From Chytriomyces cf. hyalinus JEL632 (Eukaryota > Chytridiomycota > Chytridiomycetes > Chytridiales > Chytriomycetaceae), in NCBI GenBank assembly GCA_025435555.1, contig JAIWWG010000051.1, forward strand, positions 161,501 through 225,500: a stretch of 64,000 nucleotides of DNA. The letters run 5' to 3'. The notes below the pieces were generated by a model that saw only the letters and a program-made list of their open reading frames with translations, made no database searches and was not told where the DNA came from. Position 1 is the first letter of the stretch. Each line of letters begins with the position of its first letter. Of the stretch, positions 1 through 11,382 are shown in pieces. Both the position numbers and the translations under genes were made by a program.

Positions 1-993
1 TTATTTTTTTTTATATTTTTTTGATTTTGGCTTGAATTTATGAACCGTCGCATTGACCCACTCGACCCTCACAGACGTACCCATTCTTTGATCACCGCAA
101 CACGCTCGAAGGCGTGTTTGGTCTGGACCTTTCCTTCGCAGACATCCACGACACGCTCCAAAACTATCTCCAAACTCCAAACGCGTTCATATACGTGACT
201 TCTACTGAAGGTATCCTGGTGGGCACTTCGTCCTCAGATACCATGGTCGATGGCGAAGGAAACTTGATTCTCGCTAAGGATTCCAAGACAAGGTCCACGC
301 AAATCACGGGCCAGTACCTATGGCACGTGAATCGAACAGCACCCGGTTATTTACAAAGTTTGCACGGTCAGATGCTTGAATCTGGCGGCTTTTCTTTCCA
401 AGTACGGACAATGGACAGCGCGCCTTACTTTGTCATTGTCAATGGGGCCCCCAAAAGCGATTACACGGGGGACATTGATTTGGTTCTGTCGGATCTTGAA
501 AGTGCATTGGCAACCAATATGAAGGTTGTTGTTGGCATATCGATGGCAGTGTTTGTTGTTGCTGTTGCAACCAGTTGTGCGTTGACTTATTACTCAATCA
601 CGGTTCCGTTGTCGAAAATTACGAGCGTTTTAAGAGATGTGAGTTGCCGTGGCATGCATCTTTTTTGTGATTGTGGAAATAACTCCCCCTTGATATCGGC
701 AGGCAACGAATTTTGACTTCACGGCATATAAACGCCTCCAAAAGGAAAAGTACAATTATATTCGAGAACTTGGTACCATGGAGCACGTGTTCTACCTGAT
801 GATTGCCAAGTTTGCAGCGTCAATACGGAGCCAGGATACGCTGAAGAGCGCGAGCATAACTGCTTCTGCCAAGAAAGGCGTTGGATCGCACGCCGAGCAG
901 AGAGTGACTTCGAGATTGGAAATGTTGAATTCTATGAGAAAATAGTTATAAATAGGATATCTTTTGAGCTTGAGTTGGTAAATAAAGTGTTGC
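1..993. repeat. Inverted repeat, left arm (>=993 bp)
   Basis: This arm is the reverse complement of 10390-11382. Position 1 pairs with 11382 and 993 with 10390 with no net indel, and every stretch compared was identical. The arm runs off the left edge, so its full length is unknown. It carries the last two exons and the polyadenylation region of a double-Cache receptor gene. It ends 42 bp before the start codon of the TBC gene. Near-identity including introns means a recent duplication, gene conversion, or an assembly artefact at a contig edge. Confidence 0.92.
75..945 (+). CDS. 3' fragment of a fourth double-Cache receptor gene
   Basis: Only the last two exons are inside the window: 75-638 and 703-945 (stop TAG 943-945), separated by a 64-bp GT-AG intron; 1-74 is the end of the preceding intron. 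The exons encode the second half of a Cache sensor (GVFGLDLSFADI region), a membrane span followed by a HAMP-like Pro-Leu stretch, and an 80-residue cytosolic tail with the TMEHVFYLMIAKFAAS motif. The sequence is identical to the 3' end of the gene at 10438-14176, on the opposite strand. AATAAA at about 981-986 is a plausible polyadenylation signal. Whether the gene is complete to the left cannot be seen. Confidence 0.85.
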
Positions 994-1034
994 GAAGATC
1001 AATTTACAAACAAAATTGCCTTAAAAAAATCATC

Positions 1035-2701
1035 ATGAACGAGGGAACAGCAGTAACAGCCGAGCCAAGGCCTGACGGGACTCCTCTGATCGAAGGGCCG
1101 CTCGACGACGGCAGCGATTTTATCCTCGCCCGTGTGCAGACCAACCCATCGCCGCAGTCACCGCAGACGGCCCGCTTCACGCTCGGATATCTTGCCTCTG
1201 GACTCAGAAAGATTGTCACGCAGACTCAGTCGACATCCCTATCATCGCCATCCCATCAAACCGTCTCGGTCATGGACGATCAAGATGACTCGGCTGAAAA
1301 CATTGACTGGCAGTTTTGGGGATCCATCGTCAACAGCTACGACGAAGTGGCTCGCAGGCAGCCAAGGCTTCTCACCAAGAAGCTCATGCAGGGTATTCCA
1401 GATGCAGTCAGGGGCACTGTTTGGATGCTTATGTGTAAGGCAAAGAATGAGGATATGGAGAACACGTATAGGGCGCTCTTGACACGCGACAGTTCCCATG
1501 AGAAGGCAATTATAAGGGATCTGGATCGCACATTTCCGAAACACAAGCATTTCGCAGACAAAGGCGGACCTGGCCAGGAAAGCCTGCTGCATGTCATTAA
1601 GGCTTACTCAGTTTGGGATACGGAGGTTGGATACTGTCAAGGGATCGCATTCATTACTGGACCACTGCTGCTGAATGTGAGTGCGGGCGGGTACTTGAAT
1701 TGGATTACAATTGCTGACCACTTTTCATATTCAGATGCCTGATGAAGAAGCATTCTGTGTCCTCGTCAAACTCATGAACGACTACAACTTTCGAGAATTA
1801 TACACACCAAACATGATTGGCCTGCAATTGCGACTCTTTCAATTCGAGCGCCTTTTAAAAGACTTGTTTCCCGCAATTTCGAAACATTTCGACACTCACG
1901 AGATCAAAGCGACCATGTACGCGTCGCAATGGTAAATCTAAGTCTAAACTACATTGCTCCACATCTAACAACCTCAACAACCGAAACTGAAACAAAAGGT
2001 TCATGACAGTGTTTGCATATCGATTCCCTCTCGAAATCGTGTTCCGCATCATGGACATGATCTTTGCACAAGGCATCGAATCCATCTTCCGCTTCGCTTT
2101 TGCCCTCCTCAAAAAGAACCAAGACCAAATCCTGCAGCTCAACGACATGCAAAGCCTCCTCGATTTCCTGAAAACAGGTCTCTTTGACCCGTATGTGAAC
2201 AATGTCGATGCGCTCATGCAAGATGCGGCTGCAATCAAGATTTCGAAATCAAAGTTTGACAAATTGGCTGTGGAACATGTGGAGGAGTTGCGCAAGAATA
2301 ATCCGGATCTTTTAAGCGGCGATGCGTTGCGGGCAGAGAATCGGCGGCTTGCTGCTGCGCTGAGGAAGGCGGAGGAATCGTACGAAACACTTAATCGCGA
2401 ACATATCCAACTTGTAAAGGAACACATTGAAATGCGGACACTGAAGGAGCGTGCGGCTCAGAAAGTGGAGGAACATGAAATTACAGTTGAAGGCCTTAAG
2501 AGCGTCTTAAATAGCGAGCGCAAAGAAGCTGAGGAGCAAGTCAAGGAAGAGATGGACAGGCTTGCGCAGAAAAACTACAAATTGACAATGAAAAATGAGG
2601 AGCTTCAGGACACTGTGGATCGAGTGGAGGGGATCGTGTTGGCTCAAAGCGCGCGACTGAAAGAGTTGGAGGCAGTGGTCAACACTCTGCGGGGGAACTA
2701 A
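1035..2701 (+). CDS. TBC-domain Rab GTPase-activating protein
   Basis: Predicted Rab GAP that accelerates GTP hydrolysis on membrane-traffic Rab proteins. Three exons, 1035-1676, 1735-1931 and 1999-2701, give 513 aa; introns are 58 and 67 bp and the total is in frame. The TBC domain spans roughly residues 110-370 and contains both catalytic fingers: the Arg finger in GIPDAVRGTVW and the Gln finger in VGYCQG. The WFMTVFAYRFPLE block is rebuilt exactly across the second intron. Residues from about 400 to the end are a Lys/Glu-rich coiled coil, as in Gyp5/EVI5/RabGAP1-like proteins. The ATG at 1035 is chosen because upstream in-frame codons offer only TTG. The 3' end converges on the receptor gene stop 57 bp away. 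Confidence 0.93.
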
Positions 2702-2758
2702 GTAAAGAATAGACGGTCATTTCGTTGCATTTTCATTCAATAAAATTGTATTTCGAGT
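2702..2758. terminator. Shared 57-bp convergent 3' region
   Basis: This gap separates the stop codons of the TBC gene (plus) and a receptor gene (minus). It contains AATAAA on the plus strand (about 2739-2744) and TTTATT near 2757, the minus-strand counterpart. The transcripts must overlap at their 3' ends. Confidence 0.5.
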
Positions 2759-5700
2759 TTATTTCTTTGCGGAATCTCTTAAGGAGATCATGTTCCTTTT
2801 CGTAAACGAGACATCTTCAGAAAGTCGCGCGGTGGTGCTTCCTCGAACATTGGCGGCAAACTTTGCAATCATTACGAAAAAGACTTGCTCCATGGTCGCA
2901 ATCTCGCGGATGAAGTTGCCGTTGCTCTTTCGCATGGACTTGTACGACGTAAAATCGAAGTGGGCGGCCTTTGGAAGGAATCAAGATAAAACCCGACGTA
3001 TCATATGACTTATAAAATGCAACCTACATCTTCAATAATCCGCGTAATGTGAGCCAATGGAATTGTCACATAAAGCCGTGCCAAAACGCAGCTGATCAGC
3101 ACTACGACCGCAAACACGGTGCTGGACACTCCGATCATTATCCGGAGGTTATTTCCAAGCTGCACATCCAAGTCCGCAAGGACTGCATCAAAGTCGCCAG
3201 TATAATCGCTCTTTGGCGCACCGTTGACGATTACGAAATGCGGCGCGTTGCTCATTGCCCGCAACTGAAACGCCAGGCCGTCGTGATCCCACATCTTCCC
3301 ACCCAGAAGCGACAAGTCAATTTTATCGCTTGGAAACTGGCTCCACAGGAACTCTGACGTGGCTCGCGTTTTTGGGTTCATGGATTGGTTCGCAAAAATC
3401 ATGTTCCCGGCAAAGTCGATCAAGCTTTCGTTGGAGGAGCTTCCCACTAACAAACCCTCTCGGGTGGTGACGTACATGAACGCATTGGGAGTTTGGAGGT
3501 ACTTTGCGAGGGTGTCGTGCATGTCTTGGAAGGAAATGTCGACACCATAAACTGCTGACAGCTGACCCAGGTGATCAAAGAATGGGTACGTCTGAATAAT
3601 TCAATGAAAACAAGCAGAGTTAAAGAAGGAACAGCCTCGAAAGGAGCGGAAAGAGGACTTGCCGCAGTGATTCCTGGTGCCGTATTCAAATTCATCAAAT
3701 CAATCAGAAACATGAACCCGCAATTAACGCTCGCAATTACCTGATACAACATCCGAAAAATTCCCCCTAGCTCCCAATGCAAACACATACGGCTCCGTAA
3801 ATTGGATCCGCGCATTCGCCGCCGTAAGGAGTGCTGCCTGCTTGAACCAAGGACGCAGCGTCGCTCGGTACGATTTATTCTGATATCGAAACTCTCCATA
3901 TGTCAAAGAAGTTTCATTCCACACTGCCGCTGAAAGGGATCCGTTATGGCGGCGAGTCCATTCCCACTCTGCATCAGTCCAGTTTTGACGCTCCCGGCGA
4001 CAGATTTCACACTGCGGATCGCGATACTCTGGGGGTAAAATGAGCATCACTCCGAATTTATCAGACTTTTGAAGAAAGACGGCGGCATCGGTGGTCGTTG
4101 CAAACAGCAAGTGGAGGGGGATGTGGGTAAACTTGATTTCATTCGCAAGGGCGTACAACACCCCGTCCATGTTTGACTGGTTACTGTATACTGTAAACAC
4201 CTTGCGCATGTCCAAGACGTGGTCGGTAATATCGTCAATTAAAGATGCTGAAGGCGGTCAGGTCAGACACACGTCCGACTGTTGAACGCCAAAAAAAACT
4301 CACTGATGGTCTCCATTGCAAGCCCAACTTGGACTTGCTGAATCTTGTCTGCGAGAATTTCCACAGCTGTGCGAGTCGCAGTTGTGCTGGCGTTGTTTGA
4401 ATATGCCATCAACGGGAAATACGTACAAAGGGGAGTCGACAGTACCGCGACTGCCTGATTCACAAAGTAGGCGGAATTAGAGTATTCGTGTGGTGCTTGA
4501 TTTAAATCAACTCAACTGTCAGCAGTGTTTGAATAAATACAACCAAAAGCAGGGACATTGTAAACTGCTTCGGCACGATCTGCTTCTTTTTCCCGAGCGT
4601 TTCTGGGCCTTCGAACAGCCTAATCTCATGATACATGAACGCATTCTGTGCTCCGCCGACGCGTTGAATATTTTGCGTTTCTTCGACAGACTCTGCAAAC
4701 GTGGATATCATGTCTGCAAACGCACTGCCCATCGCCGCTAACTCTTTAATATGCGATTTGAATGCGCTGGTTTCAGCCGAGTTGGAAAAGTCCAACTGTG
4801 TCGCCTGAGGGAAGGTGAGTTTGAACACGCACAACCCGTGATGCTACTCACCTCAACCATGATCGACGATATCCTTGCGAGCGGCCGAAGGATTAACAGA
4901 TAATTGAACAAGCTTGAAAACAAAACAACAGCCACAAATGCAGCTAGCGACATGCCAATCATTTTTGGCGTATTTTCCCTTTCCAGTTGTTTCAATTCAG
5001 CGTACACGGTGTTGATTTGTTCCGAGTAATCGCTTTTCGGTGCCCCATTCACGATCACGAAATGCGGGTCTTGTCCCAGTGCCCGCAGTTGGAAAGTAAA
5101 GTCCCCTTGGTCCCACCGTCTTCCATCGAGTGCTGTAAAGTTCTTTTCAGCCGAATCCGAGAGTGGCCACAACACTTGCGCAGTTCTCCTCGTCGTATCA
5201 GCTGACGAATCAATCGCAAGAATTAGGTTTCCATCATTGCCGGTAAGCGTTTCGTGCAGCGAGGACCCGACAAGCTGGCCCGACGGTGTCATGAGGTACA
5301 TGAACGAGTTGTTTGTTGTCAAGAATCCCGCGAGCGTGCTGCTCATGTCTGCGAATGAAATGTCGCTTCCGTAGACGCCTGCAAGAGTTTTCGTGTCGTC
5401 GAAAAACGGCATGTTCTGAGTGGAGAGTTGTGAGTGATTTTGAAACATGCAAAAATGGTGCACATGTACTCAACCACAGAAATCCCTGCGCTCGCACAAT
5501 GAAAAGAAATGAAAAAGAATCACCTCGAGAACGCAATGCTTTAAAGAAAGAATCGCACCTGCAATCCTTGCCGCGCTTGCGCCTCCATACAGGTACGGGT
5601 GGGTATACTGAAGATGCACATCATTCAAGTTGAGGCTGGCGGCTTGTTTATACCACGGCCGTTGCGTGCAGTGATAAGTGGAATTGCTAGATTCAAAGTT

Positions 5701-6444
5701 ACTGTAGCTCATTGATTCTTCGTCCCAGTCTGCGAACGCAGAGAACCCGCCTCTGGACAGCCCCCATCCCCGCTCCTCCGCTGTAAAATTCTGAGTGTAC
5801 AACTGGCACATCTTGCAATCATTGTCTGTGTAGTTTGACGGCATCCAAGTCCAAATTGCCCGAGATCCGTTTTGTTGAATCTGAATAAACGCGTCGCGGC
5901 TGGTTCCATAAAACATGGGCAGCTTGTAACCCGTGTATTTCTCATCGTTGGCCATAACGCGTAAAACTGATTCCAAGTTTTTCAAATTGGTTTCGAGTGA
6001 GATGGCTTTGCGCATGTGCATCGTCTTTTTGTTGATTCTGCGGATGAACGATCCTGGGAGAACCCATCAGCTTTTCTTGACATTAAAATCAGTTCGAATC
6101 GTGAATTACCAATGTTTTCAACTGCTAAAGATGCTTCGGCGCTTTGTATTTTCACCGCCAAGCTTTCCGCGACTCGCTTCCCAGTCGATGTGCTCAGCGC
6201 ACTTGACGATGACATTGTTGAGATGGCGATAAACAGAGGGATGATCAGAACAACCGTAGCCTAATGTGGGTAAGTTATTGGCGAGCAGACGTTCAATCTC
6301 TCGCGGCCTAACTACCACAATCAGAGTCTGCAAGAACACAATGATCAGAAGCGGAATCGAGCATGCCCTGCGTTTCAGTTTCGGACCCGTAGTGACGCTC
6401 GTTCTTGAGCTCGTTTGAGACGATAGCGGGTCAGAGTCATTCAT
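2759..6444 (-). CDS. Tandem double-Cache four-span receptor, copy 3
   Basis: Eleven exons (descending): 6444-6316, 6260-6110, 6053-5559, 5485-5475, 5415-4852, 4804-4517, 4454-4304, 4247-3741, 3673-3663, 3591-3028, 2968-2759. They sum to 3081 nt, 1026 aa. Architecture: short cytosolic N-terminus, membrane span, extracellular Cache sensor with RPWYKQA, membrane span, about 70 cytosolic residues, then the same layout again (second sensor with RPWFKQA) and a 70-residue tail. No kinase, cyclase or methyl-accepting output domain is visible. Exons 4 and 9 are 11-nt microexons. The intron 3592-3662 starts with GCAAGT, so it is a GC-AG intron. The ATG at 6444 gives a first exon of the same 129 nt as copy 2; an in-frame ATG at 6531 is the alternative. 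Ligand unknown. Confidence 0.9.
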
Positions 6445-6588
6445 CAAAATTGTTGACAATTCTACAACATTTTTCCAGTAAACCCTCGTGTCTGCGCCAG
6501 TTGCTTTGATTGCTTTTTTTAATGTTTCCACAGCCTTAGCAACGTTAATTCCGAATGAATAAAATCGCGTTTATTGTTCTCATAGAAT

Positions 6589-9500
6589 TCACAGCCTCTC
6601 CATCCGCGATGCTCTCTTCTTTTCAGGAACAGATCCCGCCGTTTTCCTCGTCCCAATACTGTCTGCGCTTGAACTTCGCACGCCGTTGCTGCCTCGTATT
6701 GACGCTGCAAACTTGGCAATCATCATGTAGAAGACATGTTCCATGGTGCAAATCTCGCGAATGTGGTTGAACTTTTGTTTTTGTAAAGGCTTATATGCTG
6801 AAAAATCAAAGTTGCTGGCCTGCATGCGGAAGTAATGCATGTTTTTTGCGGTGTGAATTGCGCTAATTAAACGCCCAACAAAGTAACACTCACTTGGCGA
6901 AGACCCGCCGTCACTTTCGAAAGCGGCAGCACAATAAAATAATACGTCCAAGTATTGCTAGCAGCGACAGAGAGTACAAATACTGCTGCTGACACTGCAA
7001 TGACAACCTTGGTGATGAACGCTAATCCCGCGTCAAGGTCTGAGAGTACCAAATCTATATCTTTTGTGTAATCGGTTTTCAGAGCGCCGTTCACAATTAC
7101 AAAGTACGGTGCGTGACTCATGACGCGCAGCTGGAATAAATAGCCTTGATCCTCAAGCATTTGATTGCTCAGCGTGGACAAGCCGCTGTTGTTCGTAGCA
7201 AGGTTTCGATTCCACAGGTACTTCCCCGTTATTTGAATAGAAGCCGACTTCGAATCTTGCGCGCTAATAAGGTTCCCAGCAGAATCGAGCATCGTTTCAC
7301 TTGTTGATGTGCCAACTAGGATCCCTTGCCGTGTGGCCACATAAATGAACGCATTAGGAGATTGAAGAGAAGTCTTGAGGCTGTTGCGGATATCTGCGAA
7401 TGACACGTCCAGTCCAAAGACGCCGTCAAGACCGCCACTGCTATTGAAAAACGGGTACGTCTGGCGCACTTTTTTTTTAATTCACTTAACTTGGTAAAGC
7501 TTAAGCAATCAAAGAATGTACATACCGCTGTTATTCCTGAAGGTCATGAAAATGAATTCGATGACATCAGACTTGAACACGGAAAAAAGCAAAACAAAAA
7601 CAAACAAAAAACATTCAAAAACCTGTCGCAAAATCCAAGAAGTTCTCCTTCGACCCCGCCGCATACACGTATGGATCCGTAAACTGTATTCTGGCATTTG
7701 CTGCGTCAAGAAAGGCTGCTTGCGCGTACCAAGGCCGTGACTTGAGTTGAAACGTAACGTTTGTGTATTCAAAAGGGGTCAGTTCTTCCGACTTTGAATT
7801 CCAACTGGCGAACGAGAGAGAACCGTTTCTTTTTTGAATCCACTCCCACTCAGCCTTGGAGAATGAGCTTTGAGACTTGGCGCAAATGATGCAGCTCGAG
7901 TAGTTTGAGTTGAGAGGGAGAGCAACAAAGACACCATGTCCCGCCGTCTGCTGCAGCGATATAAACGCGCCATCAACATGACCGTACAAGAACCCAAGTT
8001 GCGACTTTGTGCACTGCACTTCTCTCTCGAACGCTTGAAAAACAGAGTCCAAGCTCGCCGGGTTACTGTACGCGAAAATCACTTTTCGCATCTCTAACAT
8101 TGTTTGATTTATACCGGAGATCATAGAATCTGTTCACAAATTCTTGTTTTAAGCGAGAATTGGTTTTGAATCAAACGAGACTTACGAATAGTCTCTTCCG
8201 CGAGATGTCCCTGCACGTGTTGAATCTTCAAGGCCAGGCTATCGACAATCTGCCTGCTTGAAGAAGTGCTGTACACATTCGAATGCGCCATTGCTGGAAA
8301 GAAGATGTTCAAAGGCGTTGAAATCATGATGCCACCCTGAGAATTGTGTGAGCTGCTTTTATCAATTGCGCTGCCGATACAGCACTTACAGACACTAAAG
8401 ACTGAAGGAATATCACAATCATGACTGGTATCGAAACTCGACTCTTTCTCACTATCGGAGCTGGCCGTGCATTTTCTATTTCGCAGGGTTCGGAACTTTG
8501 AAAAATGAACGCGTTTTTGGCTCCCACACGGAGAAGTCCTTGCGACTCTTTCGCCGAGTCGGCAAAATTTGCGACCATCACAAAGAACTCTGTCTCCATC
8601 TGCGAAATCTCGTATATTATCGTTCGATACTGTTGGCTCATCTTGGCCAGTGCGGTAAAGTCAAGACGCGCTGCCTGCACTTGGTTACTGCAGGCATTGA
8701 ATGAAAATAGTTTCTTATCACTCACATGAACCATGACAGATGTGATTTGCTCTAACGGACGAACAATGGCCACGTAGTTGAGCGACATGCTCATGCCAAC
8801 CACCGCCACAAAGCAGACTGCCGATATCCACACCAACATGCGCAAACAACTGTCTTCCAATTCTTTCAGCTCTTGTTTCAAGTCGTTTATCGTTGCCGCA
8901 TGGTCGCCTTTCAAAGCTCCATTCACAATAACAAAATACGGAGCCTCTTTCATTGCACGCAGTTGAAACGACATGTCATCCAGCTCCCATCGCAAACCAT
9001 CTAGCTCTGTAAAATCCTTATTTCCTCCTGAAAGCTGAAGTTTCCATAAAAACTGCGCAGTCGAACGCGTCCACCGTGATGTCGATTCATTTGCGCGGAT
9101 CAAGTTTCCGTCAGCGTCGACGAGCGTTTCGTTTGATGAAGATCCAACAAGTTGTCCGTCACGAGTCATGACGTACATAAATGCTGTTTCAGACTGCAAG
9201 AACTCGGTGAGGATTTTTTGCATGTCTACGAAAGTGATGTCGCTGCCGTAGACGCCCGTGAGAAGTCCTTCTGCGTCAAAAAATGGGATATTCTGGTGTT
9301 GGATGAAGCTTCAGCAGAAAACATTTGTGAAGCGGGACGGATAATATGTTCCTCTACCACGGTGATTCCTGTTTACAGTCCTGTAAGTTTTGGATCCAAA
9401 AATGCATGTTACAAAACGCGTATATCTACCTGCCAAAGAAGATGCGATGCCTCCAGCAAAAATATAAGGTTCAGTATACTGAACATGAACGTTGTCTGGA

Positions 9501-10331
9501 TTCAAACTTGCGGCCTGTTTATACCAAGGCCTTTTTGTGCAATGGTAAGGTTGATCGCTAAAGGAAAAGTTGCCAGCCTTGAACGATTCCTGATTCCAGT
9601 CGGCCCATGCTGCAGACATATTCTGGCGTGCAGACCAGTTGGCGTGCGCGCGAGTCAAGCTCTCGCGAAGCTGTTGGCATATCAAACAATCTGGGTCTTG
9701 GTAGCCAGCGGGAGTTGTAATCCAGATGGCTCTTTCCGCAGCGACTTCCAGCTGAATGAACGCGTCATCCCGCCGCCCATAATACATGATGAGGTTGTAT
9801 CCGGTGTATTTGACTTCGTTTGCGAATATGCTGAGGATGGAGTCGAGATTTGACTCGTTGCCATATGCTGAAATTGCTTTGTACATGTGGACAGTCTGTT
9901 CGTTGATGATTCTCACAAAAGAGTCTGAAACAGGGACATTAAAAGGGAAAACACGCGATTTAACTCGTCAACGAAAACCTATTCGCTCGAGTGCAAGAGA
10001 AGCCTCCGCGCCATGGATCTGGACAGCGAGGCTCTGCGCCACTTCCAGACCCGACGACGTGCTGAGCTCGTTGGCTGCTTCCATGGCAGCAAAGGATATG
10101 ATCAGCGGAACAACGACAACGAATGATGCCTGAAAAGGAGATATGACGGAGGATGTGTCAGTTGGCGGTGCTTTTGGAGAAAGTGCAGGTTTGTGTATTC
10201 ACCGTGATGAACGTTTTCAGGAAAATGACTGCGAGAAGTGGAACGGTGCAGAACCGCAGCCGCGACCGTGATATGATTCCATCTCCTGAAGCGTTGAAGT
10301 CTTCTGGAGGCAGCGTTTCGGATCCCTGCAT
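6589..10331 (-). CDS. Tandem double-Cache four-span receptor, copy 2
   Basis: Eleven exons (descending): 10331-10203, 10129-9979, 9924-9430, 9368-9358, 9292-8726, 8674-8390, 8336-8186, 8129-7623, 7536-7526, 7460-6894, 6819-6589. They sum to 3105 nt, 1034 aa. The layout matches its neighbours: two extracellular double-Cache sensors (RPWYKQA and RPWYAQA), four membrane spans, a cytosolic linker and a C-terminal tail. Both cytosolic parts share an amphipathic motif with ME, FF/FY and FA positions. Span 2 is followed by VRPLEQI, which resembles the start of a HAMP helix. Exon lengths 151, 507, 285, 567 and 11 nt match copy 1 exactly at the corresponding positions. The start lies 106 bp from the stop of copy 1, so the promoter must be very compact. 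Probably a small-molecule sensor; effector unknown. Confidence 0.92.
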
Positions 10332-10389
10332 AGACTGCTGACTGCTGATTTACGCTGACAATCTTTGAGCAAATGTGTAAGTTGATGGG

Positions 10390-11382
10390 GCAACACTTTA
10401 TTTACCAACTCAAGCTCAAAAGATATCCTATTTATAACTATTTTCTCATAGAATTCAACATTTCCAATCTCGAAGTCACTCTCTGCTCGGCGTGCGATCC
10501 AACGCCTTTCTTGGCAGAAGCAGTTATGCTCGCGCTCTTCAGCGTATCCTGGCTCCGTATTGACGCTGCAAACTTGGCAATCATCAGGTAGAACACGTGC
10601 TCCATGGTACCAAGTTCTCGAATATAATTGTACTTTTCCTTTTGGAGGCGTTTATATGCCGTGAAGTCAAAATTCGTTGCCTGCCGATATCAAGGGGGAG
10701 TTATTTCCACAATCACAAAAAAGATGCATGCCACGGCAACTCACATCTCTTAAAACGCTCGTAATTTTCGACAACGGAACCGTGATTGAGTAATAAGTCA
10801 ACGCACAACTGGTTGCAACAGCAACAACAAACACTGCCATCGATATGCCAACAACAACCTTCATATTGGTTGCCAATGCACTTTCAAGATCCGACAGAAC
10901 CAAATCAATGTCCCCCGTGTAATCGCTTTTGGGGGCCCCATTGACAATGACAAAGTAAGGCGCGCTGTCCATTGTCCGTACTTGGAAAGAAAAGCCGCCA
11001 GATTCAAGCATCTGACCGTGCAAACTTTGTAAATAACCGGGTGCTGTTCGATTCACGTGCCATAGGTACTGGCCCGTGATTTGCGTGGACCTTGTCTTGG
11101 AATCCTTAGCGAGAATCAAGTTTCCTTCGCCATCGACCATGGTATCTGAGGACGAAGTGCCCACCAGGATACCTTCAGTAGAAGTCACGTATATGAACGC
11201 GTTTGGAGTTTGGAGATAGTTTTGGAGCGTGTCGTGGATGTCTGCGAAGGAAAGGTCCAGACCAAACACGCCTTCGAGCGTGTTGCGGTGATCAAAGAAT
11301 GGGTACGTCTGTGAGGGTCGAGTGGGTCAATGCGACGGTTCATAAATTCAAGCCAAAATCAAAAAAATATAAAAAAAAATAA
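10390..11382. repeat. Inverted repeat, right arm
   Basis: Reverse complement of 1-993. It covers the last two exons, the intervening introns and the 3' flank of the copy 1 receptor gene. The inner boundary is sharp: similarity stops at 10390, between the copy 1 polyadenylation region and the copy 2 start codon. Confidence 0.92.

Noticed and set aside
975-1034. In-frame extension of the TBC protein upstream of ATG 1035
   Set aside because: It begins only at a TTG and lies in the inverted-repeat flank; the ATG at 1035 has a better context.
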